Shown piece by piece: positions 56,165 to 64,000 of a stretch of 64,000 bases of DNA. Under the pieces are notes generated by a model. That model ran no database searches and was not told the DNA's origin. It worked only from the letters and a program-made list of their open reading frames with translations. The stretch comes from CAWKCE01 sp032127035 (GTDB lineage: Bacteria; Actinomycetota; Actinomycetes; JAHEKZ01). Where the stretch lies: the NCBI GenBank assembly GCA_963848085.1, contig CAWKCE010000001.1, positions 122,702 through 186,701 on the forward strand, read 5' to 3'. The position numbers and the translations under genes are program-made. Within the stretch, counting starts at the first letter, position 1, and each line of letters starts with the position of its first letter.

Positions 56165-58819
56165 TCAGACGACCGGAAGTGGCCGCGTTTTCGCACGTTC
56201 TTGCAGGTCAGGGGCCTGCGATGCGGTTGCCGGGACGAGCGGGAGCGAAGACGGCAGGATGCCGTCGGTCTGCGAAACTCGATCGGCCCGCTCGGCCGGA
56301 ACTGGCAGGTAGGTGGTCGTCCGCAGCCGGCTGGGGCGCCCGATCGCGTCCGCCAGGCCGGCCAGGTCGGACGCCGAACGGGCACTCCCGTGCTCGCTTC
56401 CGGCCATCCGGCTGATGGTCTCCTCCATCAGCGTCCCGCCCAGGTCGTCGGCCCCTGACTGCAGCATCAGCTGCGACCCGGCTCCCCCGAGCTTCACCCA
56501 GGAGGTCTGCACGTGGTCGACCCGCCCGGAAAGGAGCAGCCGGGCGGCGGCGTGGACGACCTGCGTCTCCCGCCTCGTCGGGCCCGGCCGGGCGACCCCC
56601 GCCAAGTAGAGCGGGGACTGGTGGTGGACGAAGGGCAACGGGACGAACTCGGTGAACCCGCCATGCCCGGAGGCCCGGGCCGCGTCCTGAACCGCGGCGA
56701 GCTGGCGGAAGTGCGTCAGCCAGTGCGACGGCAGGTCCACGTGCCCGAACATCATGGTGCTGCTGCTGCGCAGCCCTAGCCGGTGCGCGGTGGTCACCAC
56801 CTCCACCCAGCTGGCGGTTGGCAGCTTGCCCTTGGTGAGGGTCCAGCGCACGTCGTCGTCGAGGATCTCCGCCGCGGTGCCCGGAACCGTGTCCAGGCCG
56901 GCCTCGACCAGCGAGGACAGGAACTCCTCGATCGACAGCGACGACCGGGCGGCACCGTTGACCACCTCCATCGGGCTGAACGCGTGGACGTGCATCGCCG
57001 GCACTCGCGCCTTCACCGCCCGCACCAGCTCCGCGTAGGCGGTCCCGGGGAGGTCCGGGTGGATTCCCCCCTGCATGCACACCTCCGTCGCTCCCAGCTC
57101 CCAGGCCTGCTGCGCCCGGTCGGCGACCTGCTCCAGCGAAAGCGTGAACGCGTCCGCGTCGGACCGTCGCTGCGCGAACGCGCAGAAGCGGCAACCCGTG
57201 TAGCAGACGTTGGTGAAGTTGATGTTGCGGTTCACGACGAACGTCACATCGTCGCCGACGACGTCTCGCCGGAGCTCGTCGGCGAGCGCGGCCACTGCGC
57301 GGAGGCCGTCGCCGTCGGCATGCAGCAGTGCCAGCGCGTCCCTCTCGTGTCCCGGTTCCAGCAACGACGCCGGATCGCGCTCTGCGCGCCGCAGCGAGGC
57401 CTTCAGCTCGGCGTCACCCCGCGGTGGTGCCGATGCCGACGACTCGATCAGAGCCGCGTCGGCCGCGACCGACCCCCAGTCGCCGTACGCGTCCTCGAAG
57501 TCCGTCCTCCGGTCCGTGCGTCGTCCCGCGACGTCGATGTCGGCGTGCAGGTCGACGCGTCCGCTCGCCCCCCAGGTCGGGTCCGGCTCCTGCCACGGGC
57601 GCCCCTGCGGCCGGCGTCCAGCCACGGCCAGTCCGGTCGAGTCAGCCAGTGCACGCACGTGCGGCTCCACCCGCGGGTCCAGCCACGGCTCCCCCGCCAC
57701 CACATACTCCGGGTGCACGGTGAGCCGCTCCCGCAGCGTGAATCCGGCCGCCGCCGTCGCCGCGGCGAGGTCGTCGAGGTGCGGCCACGGCCGCTCCGGG
57801 TTGACGTGGTCGGGGGTGAGGGGACTGACCCCGCCCCAGTCGTCGACGCCGGCCTGAAGGAGCTGCGGGAGCTGGTCCAGCCGGGACAGGTTCGGAGGCA
57901 CCTGAACTCGTGCGGACGGTCCCAGGACGACCCGGGCGGTCGCCACGGTGGCCAAGAACTCCTCGAAGCCGACATCGGCCGTCGACCGCATCGCGGTGTC
58001 GGGCTTGGCTCGGAAGTTCTGGACGATCACCTCCTGGACGTGCCGGTACGCCCGCGAGGTCGCGCGCAAGGCCAGCAGGGACTCCGCCCGCTCGTCCAGC
58101 GTCTCACCGATCCCGACGAGGATGCCGGTCGTGAACGGCACCGAGCTGCGCCCGGCATCCGCCAACACGCGCAGTCGCAGCTCCGGGTCCTTGTCCGGGG
58201 AGCCGTAGTGCGCCTGTCCGGGCGTCGACCACAGCCGCCGGCTCGTCGTCTCCAGCATCATGCCGAGCGACGGGGCGACCGGCTTGAGGCGCTGCAGGTC
58301 CTCCCACGACATCAGCCCCGGGTTGAGGTGGGGCAGCAGACCGGTCTCCTCGAGCACCAGAACGGCCATGGCCCGCAGATAGGCCAACGTGGAGTCATAT
58401 CCCCGGGCGTCGAGCCACTGTCGCGCCTGTGGCCAACGGTCCTCCGGTTTGTCGCCCAGCGTGAACAGTGCCTCCTTGCACTCCAGCTCGGCGCCCGCCC
58501 GTGCGATGTCCAGCACCTCCTCCGGTGCGAGGAACGGCGCGGGCAGGTGGGCGGGCGCAGTGGCGAAAGTGCAGTAGTGGCACCGGTCCCGGCACAGCCG
58601 AGTCAGCGGAATGAAGACCTTGCGCGAGTAGGTGACGGTGTTGGGGCGACCGGCGGCCTCCAGGCCGGCGTCACGCAGGCGGGACGCGGTGCGGCCAAGC
58701 AGCACCAGATCGTCCCCGCGCGCCTGGAGCAGCACGACGAGCTCGGCGACGTCGAGCGTCTTCCCATCGCGCGCCCGGGCCAGCGCCCGCCGCATCGCCG
58801 ACTCCGTGGGGCGCTCCAT
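56165..58819 (-). CDS. fbiC: Bifunctional FO synthase FbiC (CofG-CofH fusion)
   Basis: This 884-residue protein makes FO, the deazaflavin core of coenzyme F420, from tyrosine and a flavin precursor. It contains two radical-SAM domains. The CofG half has CRDRCHYC (C76, C80, C83); the CofH half has CYTGCRFC near residues 537-544. Both clusters are intact. The C-terminus (about 40 residues after the last conserved helix, with PASSLP-like sequence) is longer than in mycobacteria. No fbiA, fbiB or fbiD is in the window. It is the last recognisably actinobacterial gene before the right-hand junction. Confidence 0.95.
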   Translation of the reverse strand: MERPTESAMRRALARARDGKTLDVAELVVLLQARGDDLVLLGRTASRLRDAGLEAAGRPNTVTYSRKVFIPLTRLCRDRCHYCTFATAPAHLPAPFLAPEEVLDIARAGAELECKEALFTLGDKPEDRWPQARQWLDARGYDSTLAYLRAMAVLVLEETGLLPHLNPGLMSWEDLQRLKPVAPSLGMMLETTSRRLWSTPGQAHYGSPDKDPELRLRVLADAGRSSVPFTTGILVGIGETLDERAESLLALRATSRAYRHVQEVIVQNFRAKPDTAMRSTADVGFEEFLATVATARVVLGPSARVQVPPNLSRLDQLPQLLQAGVDDWGGVSPLTPDHVNPERPWPHLDDLAAATAAAGFTLRERLTVHPEYVVAGEPWLDPRVEPHVRALADSTGLAVAGRRPQGRPWQEPDPTWGASGRVDLHADIDVAGRRTDRRTDFEDAYGDWGSVAADAALIESSASAPPRGDAELKASLRRAERDPASLLEPGHERDALALLHADGDGLRAVAALADELRRDVVGDDVTFVVNRNINFTNVCYTGCRFCAFAQRRSDADAFTLSLEQVADRAQQAWELGATEVCMQGGIHPDLPGTAYAELVRAVKARVPAMHVHAFSPMEVVNGAARSSLSIEEFLSSLVEAGLDTVPGTAAEILDDDVRWTLTKGKLPTASWVEVVTTAHRLGLRSSSTMMFGHVDLPSHWLTHFRQLAAVQDAARASGHGGFTEFVPLPFVHHQSPLYLAGVARPGPTRRETQVVHAAARLLLSGRVDHVQTSWVKLGGAGSQLMLQSGADDLGGTLMEETISRMAGSEHGSARSASDLAGLADAIGRPSRLRTTTYLPVPAERADRVSQTDGILPSSLPLVPATASQAPDLQERAKTRPLPVV

Positions 58820-58904
58820 GGCCGGAACACTACGTGGGTGGTCGGTGGCTCAGTGGTTGTGCAGCGAGTCAACGCGCGGCGTCGGTCGCTTCTCGTTTTC
58901 CGTG
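58820..58904. other. Junction between actinobacterial and Planctomycetes-like sequence
   Basis: The fbiC start codon ends at 58819. By about 58905 a plus-strand reading frame resembles planctomycetal carbohydrate-active proteins. Nothing in between shows an integrase, tRNA end, attachment duplication or insertion sequence. The base composition and density of intact genes change from here on. The precise point cannot be fixed by eye. Confidence 0.6.
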
Positions 58905-59709
58905 ATGTGGTTTCTGAATACGAGGAACGTCCTGGTGCGGGACTGCAAGGCGCCGTCGGGCACGACCATGTTTGTGGCGGCGGAGGGGGACGGGGAGGGC
59001 CAGGACAGCGTGCGGTTGGAGGCAAACGATACAGGTCAAGCCGCGACCGCGCTGGCCCGGCTCAAGACCGGAGATTGGTGGACCTCGACCTGCCCCTGTT
59101 TCAGGAGACCTCGCCCGGCCTGGTCGTCATCGAGGCGGCGGCCATGCGATTGCTGGATCCAATGGTCGCGCAATCCGACACGGATGCGCCGTCGGGGCCG
59201 TTACGCATATCACCCGCCCCGGCGTCCCGGACTCGCGATACCGGAGCAGCCTTATGCCGATTCGAAGTTTCGACGGCGGGCGAGTACCGGCTCTGGGTGC
59301 TGGCGTTCGGCGAGTCGGGTGAGACCGACAGCTTCTACGCCGCCATCGACCGCGGGCCGCTACTCATTGGCGGATCTCAAACAGCTGGAAAGTTGGCATT
59401 GGGGCCTGGTGGGCAACCGCCCGGAGGACCAGCCGGGAGAGCGAGAGACGACCGTTTACCGACTCGGCCGGACTGCATACACTGCACATTCGCAATCGCG
59501 AGAGCGGCACAAGGATTGGGAAGATTGTCGTGGCGCGCACTGACGTGAAGTTCGATCCGGAGCGCCGAGGCGCCGCCTCGCTAAATGACCGTGCGCGATT
59601 CTGCGACACCATTGGACGAACTGTCATCCTGAGCGCAACTGTCATCCTGAGCGCAGCGAAGGATCTCGGTGGCGAAGGGAGATTCTTCGCTGCGCTCAGA
59701 ATGACATGA
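58905..59709 (+). pseudogene. Frameshifted fragments of a carbohydrate-binding-like protein
   Basis: Four pieces in three frames read as one protein. They are FLNTRNVLVRDCKAP (from 58905), then LVVIEAAAM...CRFEVSTAGEYRLWVLAFGESGETDSFY (about 59100-59360), then SWHWGLVGNRPEDQPGE (about 59390), then LHTLHIRNRESGTRIGKIVV (about 59475 on). The middle and last parts match the beta-sandwich module (glycan- or lectin-like) of planctomycetal secreted proteins, where 'YRLWxRxxGxSGxxDSFY' and 'HTLxIRNRESGTRI' recur. The frame ends in the repeat element (TGA 59707-59709). Three frame changes in 700 bases mean decay or poor sequence. Confidence 0.6.
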
Positions 59710-59893
59710 GCTGCGCTCAGAATGACATGAGCTGCGCTCAGAATGACATGAGCTGCGCTCAGAATGACATGAGCTGCGCTCAGAATGACATGAGCTGCGC
59801 TCAGAATGACATGAGCTGCGCTCAGAATGACATGAGCTGCGCTCAGAATGACATGAACGGGGCGCGTCGCAGAATCGCGCACGGTCATTTAGC
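59580..59893. mobile_element. 314-bp MITE-like element with perfect 28-bp terminal inverted repeats
   Basis: The left end (59580-59607, opening GCTAAATGACCG) and right end (59866-59893) are exact 28-base reverse complements. Inside are a hairpin (GTCATCCTGAGCGCAGCGAAG and its near-complement) and eight direct 21-bp copies of GCTGCGCTCAGAATGACATGA. No gene is encoded. GTCATCCTGAGCGCAGCGAAGGATCT-type sequences are a known dispersed repeat in many environmental bacteria, including Planctomycetes. No target-site duplication is evident. It sits between the convergent ends of the fragments at 58905 and the phosphofructokinase gene. Confidence 0.7.
59689..59856. repeat. 21-bp tandem repeat, eight copies
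   Basis: Copies begin at 59689, 59710, 59731, 59752, 59773, 59794, 59815 and 59836 with no sequence between them. The period of 21 leaves all six frames open across the array, which creates false peptides such as repeats of MSCAQND or HSERSSC. Lacking spacers, it is not a CRISPR array. Confidence 0.95.
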
Positions 59894-61246
59894 TGGCGGT
59901 GCGTCCTGTTACGATGGCCGTGGACGTTGTCATTGACAGCCGTCGGGGTTGTCCCGTGGCGGCGAGGACATTGCCCCAGAGTTCTCCCTCGACGGCCATG
60001 CAACGCTTCTGGCTGACGGCCATGGCAATGGGGACGTTGACGAACTTGCTATTGACATGGCCGACCAGCATGCCGGTCTTGCCGGCCATGGCGGCGTGGG
60101 CGGCGCGGCGGCCGAATTGATCGCAGAGGATGGCGTCTTCGCAGTTCGCGGGGACGCTGCGGACGATGTAGCTGGGATCGATGTACTTCAGGTCAACGGC
60201 GGGACCGTGCTGGGCGAAGTAGGCCCGAATCTGATCCCGCAGGAACTCGCCGATGTCCAGGTTCTTGACATTGCCGGAGGCGTCCTTTTCCACGAGATGG
60301 CGGGGAAACAGGTCCTGGCCGGCGCCTTCGGCGACGACGATCACGGCGTGCTGGCGCTGCAGCATCCGCTGCCGCAGCGAGGCCAGCAGTCCGCGTTCGC
60401 CGTGCAGGGCGAAGGGGACTTCGGGCACGAGCGTGAAATTGACGTTCTGGCTGGCCGAGTCCGCTACCGGCGGCGATGAAACCGGCGCCGCGCCCATGAC
60501 CTTCACCAGCCCGATTCCATTGGGCGCCCCCTTCGCCTCGACGTGGGCGTAATACAGCACTCGCTTCGCCTGCTCGATGGCCGTCAGCAATCCGAAGGAG
60601 TGTTCGCAGTAATTGATGTCGTTGTCGATGGTCTTGGGCACGCCGACGACGGCGATCTGGCGCCGCGCCGATCGATCTCCTGGTAGAGGGCGTGAGCCCG
60701 CGCAGCGTTCCGTCGCCGCCGATACAGAACAGCATGTCGATGCGTTGCTGTGCGAGATAATCGACCATCGCCTCCATCGGCTGCGGCCCGCGGGACGACC
60801 CGAGGATCGTTCCTCCCTCGTCGTGAATATTGTCGACCCGTTCCAGCGTCAATCGCTCGGGCAGCTCGTTGACTTGCGGATTCAAGCCGCGGTAGCCGTA
60901 ACGAATTCCCAGGACATCCTCGGGAACGCCATAATTGATGTGCAGCTCGAGAAAGATCGATCGTGATGACGTTGTTCGATCCTGGGCAGAGGCCGCCGCA
61001 GGTGACGATGGCCGCCCGCGTTTTCGCCGGGGCGAAAAACAGTCGCTCTCGCGAGCCGGCCTTTTCGAACCAGACGTCGTCCTTGGGGGGTAATCCTTCG
61101 GTGAACTCGATGACGCTGCGGACATACCGGTTGGCCGGCGTGAACTTCGCCGCGCCGTCGCCGGGCGTGCTGGTCCGACGCAGCGGCGAAGGAATAACGG
61201 GCTCGCCGAGCTGGGCGATCGGCGCGAGTTGGCGGGGGGCGTTCAC
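59889..61246 (-). pseudogene. ATP-dependent 6-phosphofructokinase, three frameshifts
   Basis: The pieces together give a near-complete PFK of the plant/planctomycete-like type. They are AIVTCGGLCPGSNNVI (nucleotide loop region), VDNIHDEGGTILGSSRGPQP, MLFCIGGDGTLRG (Walker-type GGDGT), VPKTIDNDI (catalytic TIDND), IDPSYIVRSVPANCED and ending in a stop supplied by the element's inverted repeat. Frames break near 60965 (one base gained), 60697 (one base lost in a G run) and 60660 (one base lost). GTG 61244-61246 has AGGAGC upstream. The catalytic residues are present, so error or very recent decay is likely. Confidence 0.8.
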
Positions 61247-61487
61247 GGATTGCTCCTGTTTCCCCGAATTCTCGCTGAATCGGAGCCGGCGGGCGAGCCC
61301 CTGGCCGGCGACCGGGCAGAGGGGCGATCTAGGATGCCGGCCGTCCCGGGGGGCGGTCAGGGCAGGGAGCATGCCGGGGCCCCGCTTTACAGACCGGCCA
61401 AGGGCAGGGGTAGAATCAGAAATGCCCGTCGCACGTCCCTGGCGCCGCGAGGTGGTCTTTCGCGAAATTTTTCCGAAAGGTTTGCTG

Positions 61488-62187
61488 ATGCACAGGCGAG
61501 TCGGTCTGTTATGGCTGGCGTTCGTACTTGCTGGTTGGCGGCTGGGGGCCGCGCCGCGAGCAGCCTTGGAACGTGTTGTTCGTCGCGATTGACGACTTGC
61601 GCTGCGAGATGGGCTGTTGGGGACAGGACTACATGGTCACGCCGAATCTGGATCGGCTGGCGGCCCGCGGGGTGAGGTTCACACGCGCCTATGCCCAGCA
61701 GGCTCTCTGTAATCCCTCGCGCAACGGCGTGATTTCCGGGTTGCGGCCGGACGCGTTCCTGGGGCGGGCCCGGGGCGGGTTCTATCGCAGCGCCCGGCCG
61801 GAGGTGACGGCGTTGCCCGAACATTTTCGCCGCCACGGGTACTTCACTCGCGACTTCGGCAAGATCCTGCATCACAACGGCGGCGGCGAGGACCTCTTGC
61901 AGCCCCAGTACGACCCGGTCTGCTGGTCGGAGCCGATGTTCTGGCCCGAGGGGCACATGTATGCCTTGCGGCCCGACATCTATTCCCGCACGCTTCACCT
62001 GGAAATCAATCGCCCTACGACCATCCCCAAGCCTGACAAGCCGTTGACCGAGATAGCCGATGTGCCGGACGAAGCCTATCGGGACGGTCTGACGGCGCGC
62101 GAGCTGCTGGCCACGTTGCGGCGCGTCAAGGATTGCCCGTTCTTTCTGGCCATTGGTTTCTTCAAACCGCACACGCCCCCCTCGTAG
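61488..62187 (+). pseudogene. Sulfatase, frameshifted and truncated
   Basis: A signal peptide starts at ATG 61488 (MHRRVGLLWLAFVLAG). The main body begins in another frame at about 61560: NVLFVAIDDLRCEMGCWG, TPNLDRLAARGVRFTRAYAQQALCNPSR, with the formylglycine site in CNPSR, and FFLAIGFFKPHTPPS then a stop at 62187. The family is normally near 480-500 residues, so half is missing, including the C-terminal metal-site segment. Planctomycetes carry dozens of such sulfatases for algal polysaccharides. A frame break lies near 61550, plus loss of the downstream half. Confidence 0.8.
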
Positions 62188-62535
62188 CACAGCTGGCCGG
62201 TCAGCTTCGTGAAGGTTGGCAAGCATCGTTGCCGCCGGCGGCGGAGTGATTCCTGCCGGCGCCAGGGCTTTCCACCATGGCGGCGTGGTGGGCGTTGTGG
62301 TGCTGCAAGGGCTCCGATCCGCGCTGGTCAATTATCGCCTGGTGGCGAGCGGCCTTGTCCTGGTTGGCCGCAATGAGCAACCGGAGGGAATTACCACGAA
62401 GAGCACAAAGGACGCGAAGCAGGGAGTCTGGGATCTTGCGCGGCCGATTCCTTCGCGCTCTTCGTGTTCTTCGTGGTGAACTCTCTGCAGCGTTATTCCA
62501 AGCGGTGAAATTCCATTAGGCGGCGGAGGTTTGTG
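62188..62535. other. No gene recognised; noncoding remnant with an inverted repeat
   Basis: These 348 bases lie between the broken sulfatase and the 3' end of the ceramidase gene. No open frame with homology is recognised. The only structure seen is the inverted repeat at 62393-62477. The left part may be decayed sulfatase DNA. Confidence 0.6.
62393..62477. repeat. Imperfect 27-bp inverted repeat of the ACCACGAAG type
   Basis: The left arm (62393-62419, ACCACGAAGAGCACAAAGG...) and right arm (62451-62477, ...TTCGTGTTCTTCGTGGT) pair with a few mismatches around a 31-base loop. Similar ACCACGAAGxxCACxAAG hairpins are widespread between genes in planctomycetal and other environmental genomes. 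Here it could serve as a two-way transcription terminator. Confidence 0.75.
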
Positions 62536-64000
62536 TCAGCGGTCGCTGTTGGCGGGGGCGGCTCGGCCGCGCGCGCCGAGCTGGACGAGGTGAACAGTTC
62601 GGCTCAGCAGCACGGCTTCCGCTTCCGGGGCGAACTGGCCGACCTCCCCGTCTTCCAGCCCGCACGATTCATAGCCCCCTTCCTCCAGCACCTGCACGGT
62701 CGGCACGTAGCCGTACAAGACGTTGCAGTAGGCGGCCACCCACAAGCCAAGCGGGCCGATGGCCTTTTCCACGAGCGGCACGTAGCCGGCCACCACCTCG
62801 CCGGAGAATCCGATCAGCGTCAGGTCGTCGCTAAACTGCCACACGGCCAGCGGGCACGTATAGCGATCCGGCACGGGACGTCCGGCCTCGACCAGCTTCA
62901 ACATCAGGCGGGCATGGTAGGCCTTCCAGCGATCTTCTCCCGCTGCTTCCGCCGCCATCGCTTCGACCGATGGCACGCGTCGCAGCGGCAGGTCGATCCA
63001 CTGGTACTCGACGGCCAGCGGGCCGGAGACGGGACTCAGGCCGACGGCTCCGGTCCGGCGGTCGACTTGCTGGCCGCCCGCACTCGCAGGGCTGGCCGCC
63101 AGAAAACGCGCCGCCATTTCCCCCAACGTATCCCCGTGCCGTTTGGCCAGGTCCAGGGAGCCCTGCGGATAGGGGTTGGGCGTCGGCGCCGCAACCGCTC
63201 ATGAACATCGCCGTTACGCCCGCCTGATGAGACTCGACGTATTGTTGTGCGTAGCCCGCGTAATCGCCGGAGACGACGAAGGAATCGCCCCCCAAGGTCG
63301 TGTTGTGGCATGCGCGAGCCGAACACAACAGCACGGAGGCCGGCCGTCCAGGGCGTCCACTCTCAGAACGGGAACGCTGCGGTCTACGTTGCGCGGGTTG
63401 ACGCCGATTTTCAGCCCGCCGGTTGCGAACTCGCGACGACTCATCACAAACGACGCCACGCCGACTCCATAGTAAAGCCGTGACGGCTCTCGTGCGGCCA
63501 AGGCTCGCTGGACGACGTCGACGATCTGCTCGAGCATCCAATTGGTGTAGGCGACCGTTTTTTCGGCCGTCTCCGGCGTGGAACCGTAATCGGTCGTGTG
63601 GGGATCCAGACTCACGAACGGGGCCGCGTGGGAATGGGAGAAATTCAGCAGCACCTGCTCGCGCCGCAGGTCTGTCCGCGCGGTGATTCGTTCCAGCAAG
63701 GGGTTGGCGGGTATGCGGCCGCATGCACTCGGCGTCCAAGGTCACGAGCACGGCCAGGTGACCTTGCTGATCCTCGACGGCGAGGCACTTCGCGTGCAGC
63801 GGCGAGCCAATTTCGACAAACGGCTTGTTTCGCCCGCCGTAACCGGAAAGCAGGATCGGCTCGCACGGCGTAATGTCTATGCTGGCGCAGCCCACTTTCC
63901 AAACGTCGTCTTGCTCGGCGGAGAGGGCGCCGCAGGGCGAACGAAGGGAAACGGCGGCCATCACGGCCGCAACCAGACACAGGGGGCGGGGGCGACGCGT
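62536..64000 (-). pseudogene. Neutral ceramidase-like protein, three frameshifts, start beyond right edge
   Basis: Pieces in three frames match the neutral/alkaline ceramidase N-terminal domain: CASIDITPCEPILLSGYGGR and LAVLVTLDAECM, then LLNFSHSHAAPFV (the zinc HSH site) and YYGVGVASFVMSRREFATGG, then MFMSGCGADAQP, then EYQWIDLPLRRVPS and LTLIGFSGEVVAGYVPLVE. Frames break near 63710, 63335 and 63190. Upstream of 63964 the frame stays open to the edge through RRPRPLCLVAAVMAAVSL, a signal peptide that must start outside. The stop is at 62536-62538. In Planctomycetes such genes are common. Confidence 0.8.

Noticed and set aside
56783..59548. Plus-strand frame of 921 codons across the junction
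   Set aside because: Most of it is the complement of fbiC; only its last part overlaps the degenerate carbohydrate-binding-like fragments.
59689..59856. Possible CRISPR array
   Set aside because: The 21-bp units abut with no spacers and lie inside an inverted-repeat element; no cas genes are present.
59364..60003. Repeat-peptide open frames (HSERSSC, HVILSAA, MSCAQND)
   Set aside because: A 21-base period keeps all frames open; they are by-products of the tandem array, not proteins.

Overview
The window is two unlike pieces of DNA. Positions 1 to about 58,850 are high-GC actinobacterial chromosome with tightly packed genes, GTG starts and many 4-base ATGA/GTGA stop-start overlaps. Its markers are MtrAB-LpqB, a WhiB protein, F420 (FO) synthesis, a Rv3235-family protein beside secA, an NAD-glutamate dehydrogenase of about 1,620 residues and a WS/DGAT acyltransferase. 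The block from 29 to 56 kb keeps much of the gene content and rough order of the Mycobacterium tuberculosis Rv3235-Rv3260c region. The gene mix would fit a non-mycobacterial order such as Geodermatophilales or relatives, but sequence alone does not settle that. No tRNA, rRNA, CRISPR array or intact transposase was seen.

Layout of the actinobacterial part. At 0-6 kb is the cell-division cluster prfB - LPXTG surface protein - ftsE - ftsX - M23 peptidase - S41 peptidase (minus strand). At 6-9.6 kb are an M15 carboxypeptidase-like exported protein, a lipoprotein, an alpha/beta hydrolase and an SRPBCC protein. At 9.7-14.4 kb is a seven-gene Tad/Flp pilus operon; its CpaE-like and CpaB-like partners lie apart at 25.9-27.9 kb, divergent from a small excisionase-type HTH gene, with a perfect 11-bp inverted repeat between them. 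At 14.5-25.9 kb are metabolic genes: a cysteine desulfurase-like protein, glutamate dehydrogenase with one frameshift, pruA, WS/DGAT and a HAD hydrolase. GDH and PruA together suggest proline/glutamate catabolism feeding 2-oxoglutarate. At 29-41.5 kb come Rv3235-like, secA, hpf, comF, lpqB, mtrB and mtrA, covering secretion, ribosome hibernation and envelope signalling. At 41.5-55.6 kb come a CPBP protease, an F420-dependent reductase-like protein, ahcY, a CDF transporter, a sugar-phosphate isomerase/Trm112/phosphomannomutase operon, and a large membrane glycosyltransferase with a DUF5719 partner. At 55.7-58.8 kb are whiB and fbiC.

From about 58,850 to the right edge the character changes. 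There is a degenerate carbohydrate-binding-like gene, a 6-phosphofructokinase, a sulfatase and a neutral ceramidase, a gene set typical of Planctomycetes. Every one carries one to three frameshifts or is truncated. Two non-coding repeats are present. One is a 314-bp element with perfect 28-bp terminal inverted repeats enclosing eight 21-bp tandem copies. The other is a 27-bp imperfect inverted repeat of the ACCACGAAG type. The likeliest explanation is a chimeric contig joined just upstream of fbiC, with poor or decayed sequence to its right; a real horizontal transfer followed by decay is the alternative. This junction and the inverted-repeat element are the most notable things in the window.
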